This document shows positions 5,527-6,359 of a DNA stretch of 6,359 nt, one piece after another (positions within the stretch are counted from its first letter, which is position 1; each line of letters opens with the position of its first letter). This DNA is from a bacterium (GTDB lineage Bacteria; Verrucomicrobiota; Verrucomicrobiae; Limisphaerales; J093): contig JAKCAB010000213.1 of the NCBI GenBank assembly GCA_021839785.1, forward strand, positions 1 through 6,359. Direction: 5' to 3'. The notes under the pieces are model-generated. The model did not search any database, was not told the DNA's origin, and was given only the letters and a program-made list of their open reading frames with translations. The translations under genes were made by a program, and so were the position numbers.

Positions 5527-6359
5527 TCAAGCGCCACCGAGCGCGTCCACCGCGTCGATCACGCGTCCGCCTTCGCGCGTCCAGGTTTGCAGCGCGGGGC
5601 AGTCGCCTTTGCGAAAACGGCGGAACATCGCGGGCAAGTGCCGTTTGAAGAGTTCGCATTCCCCCACCCCATCCGCGTCGCAAGCCAGCACGGACGCGTG
5701 CGCCTTGTACACCCGCGGAGAGCCGATCACGCGCACCGTGCCGGGCGGCAGCGCGGGCGCCGGACGCTGGTCCAACACGAGAAAGCTCACTGGCAGACTC
5801 GTCAGATCGATCCCGGCCGTTCGCGCGAACCGACCCCAGAAGGAATCCGTGAAAACGGCGGGGGGCGGGGCTGCGAAGTGATGGCACCAATGGGCCTCGT
5901 TGCCGGCAGCCAGCATCCCGCAAACGGCACCGTGCGTGCACGGCGCAACGACGTGGAACCTCCCGGCCAGGCGTTCCCGGATCGCGATCAGCCGCTGGCT
6001 GGCCTCGTAAGTGCCGGGTTCCACCCAAACCACGGCGGCGGCCACCTCCAGCCACTTCACCAACGCCACAGTCTGTTCCGCGGTCAATTCGGTCAGCGCG
6101 TGACTGACCAGCACCAATCCAGGCCGGGACGGCAAACCCGTGTCCACGGCGAGGCTGGCGTACTTGCTGCGCGCGCGAGCGGCGGCGAACTGCATCGCCA
6201 AAGCCGAGCGATCCCAGAACCTCGCCTCGGTGACGCACCCCTGGCCGAAGCAATCCAGAAAGGCGCGGGCGGCGATGCCGCTGCCGCATCCCCAGTCGAG
6301 CAACGCCGTTTCGGGTGGCGGCGCCCAACCGCGCCGCCCCACTTCGGCCAGCACATAAT
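5527..6359 (-). CDS. Rsm22-family methyltransferase-like ribosome assembly protein (5' truncated)
   Basis: This is a Rsm22/METTL17-type protein with a class I SAM-methyltransferase fold, tied to small ribosomal subunit maturation. Residues are numbered from the GTG at 6354-6352. The SAM loop is LLDWGCGSGIAAR (18-30). Later family-like segments are VLVSHALTEL (81-90), VVWVEPGTYEASQRLIAIRE (108-127), VVAPCTHGAVCGML (135-148), HWCHHF (155-160), DSFWGRFARTAGID (170-183), LPVSFLVLDQR (187-197) and RVIGSPRVYK (208-217). Cys139, 145, 157 and 225 match the conserved cysteines that ligate a [4Fe-4S] cluster in mitochondrial relatives (family knowledge), so a cluster is likely here too. The frame stays open past GTG 6354 to the window edge (next codon TAT, Tyr). 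Members usually carry an N-terminal helical region before the SAM loop, so the true start is outside the window and GTG 6354 is probably internal. Enzymatic activity remains uncertain for this family. Confidence 0.88.
   Translation of the reverse strand, partial: YVLAEVGRRGWAPPPETALLDWGCGSGIAARAFLDCFGQGCVTEARFWDRSALAMQFAAARARSKYASLAVDTGLPSRPGLVLVSHALTELTAEQTVALVKWLEVAAAVVWVEPGTYEASQRLIAIRERLAGRFHVVAPCTHGAVCGMLAAGNEAHWCHHFAAPPPAVFTDSFWGRFARTAGIDLTSLPVSFLVLDQRPAPALPPGTVRVIGSPRVYKAHASVLACDADGVGECELFKRHLPAMFRRFRKGDCPALQTWTREGGRVIDAVDALGGA

Noticed and set aside
1..6359. CRISPR array, insertion sequence, integrase, toxin-antitoxin or phage defence module
   Set aside because: No regularly spaced repeats, transposase motifs, terminal inverted repeats or small paired toxin-like genes were seen. 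The genes present are housekeeping, envelope or signalling types.

Overview
The window is GC-rich DNA from a Gram-negative bacterium. An LptF/LptG-type permease implies a lipopolysaccharide-bearing outer membrane. My best guess is a Verrucomicrobiota-like (PVC) lineage, because the cytidylate-kinase-like and Rsm22-like proteins resemble forms I associate with that group. This is an inference from memory, not a search result. No tRNA, rRNA, CRISPR array, insertion sequence, integrase or phage gene is visible. High GC leaves long open frames in non-coding phases, so gene calls rest on protein-level motifs rather than ORF length.

Layout, left to right. (1) 1-615, +: C-terminal part of an LptF/LptG permease, cut by the window edge. 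(2) 708-2444, +: soluble sensor histidine kinase with two GAF domains and a complete HisKA/HATPase core, starting at GTG. (3) 2472-3203, -: cytidylate-kinase-like protein with an atypical P-loop, convergent with the kinase; a small inverted repeat lies between the two stops. (4) 3204-3409: divergent intergenic region with several dyads or hairpins. (5) 3410-4294, +: unrecognised protein with one membrane anchor, a coiled coil and a long proline-rich tail. (6) 4295-4491: gap with hairpins and a T6 tract. (7) 4492-5457, +: secreted S11 D-Ala-D-Ala carboxypeptidase with all three active-site motifs but no extra C-terminal domain. (8) 5527-6359, -: Rsm22-family methyltransferase-like ribosome assembly protein, with its N-terminus beyond the window.

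The genes do not form one operon or one recognisable defence, mobile or biosynthetic system. Three concern the cell envelope (LPS export, peptidoglycan trimming, and an anchored coiled-coil protein of unknown role). Two concern nucleotide metabolism and ribosome maturation, and one is an orphan cytoplasmic sensor kinase. The points most worth a second look are the unrecognised protein beside the carboxypeptidase, the kinase-like protein without a P-loop lysine, the four-cysteine set in the Rsm22 protein, and the dyads in the 3204-3409 region. I did not find a convincing new multi-gene system here.
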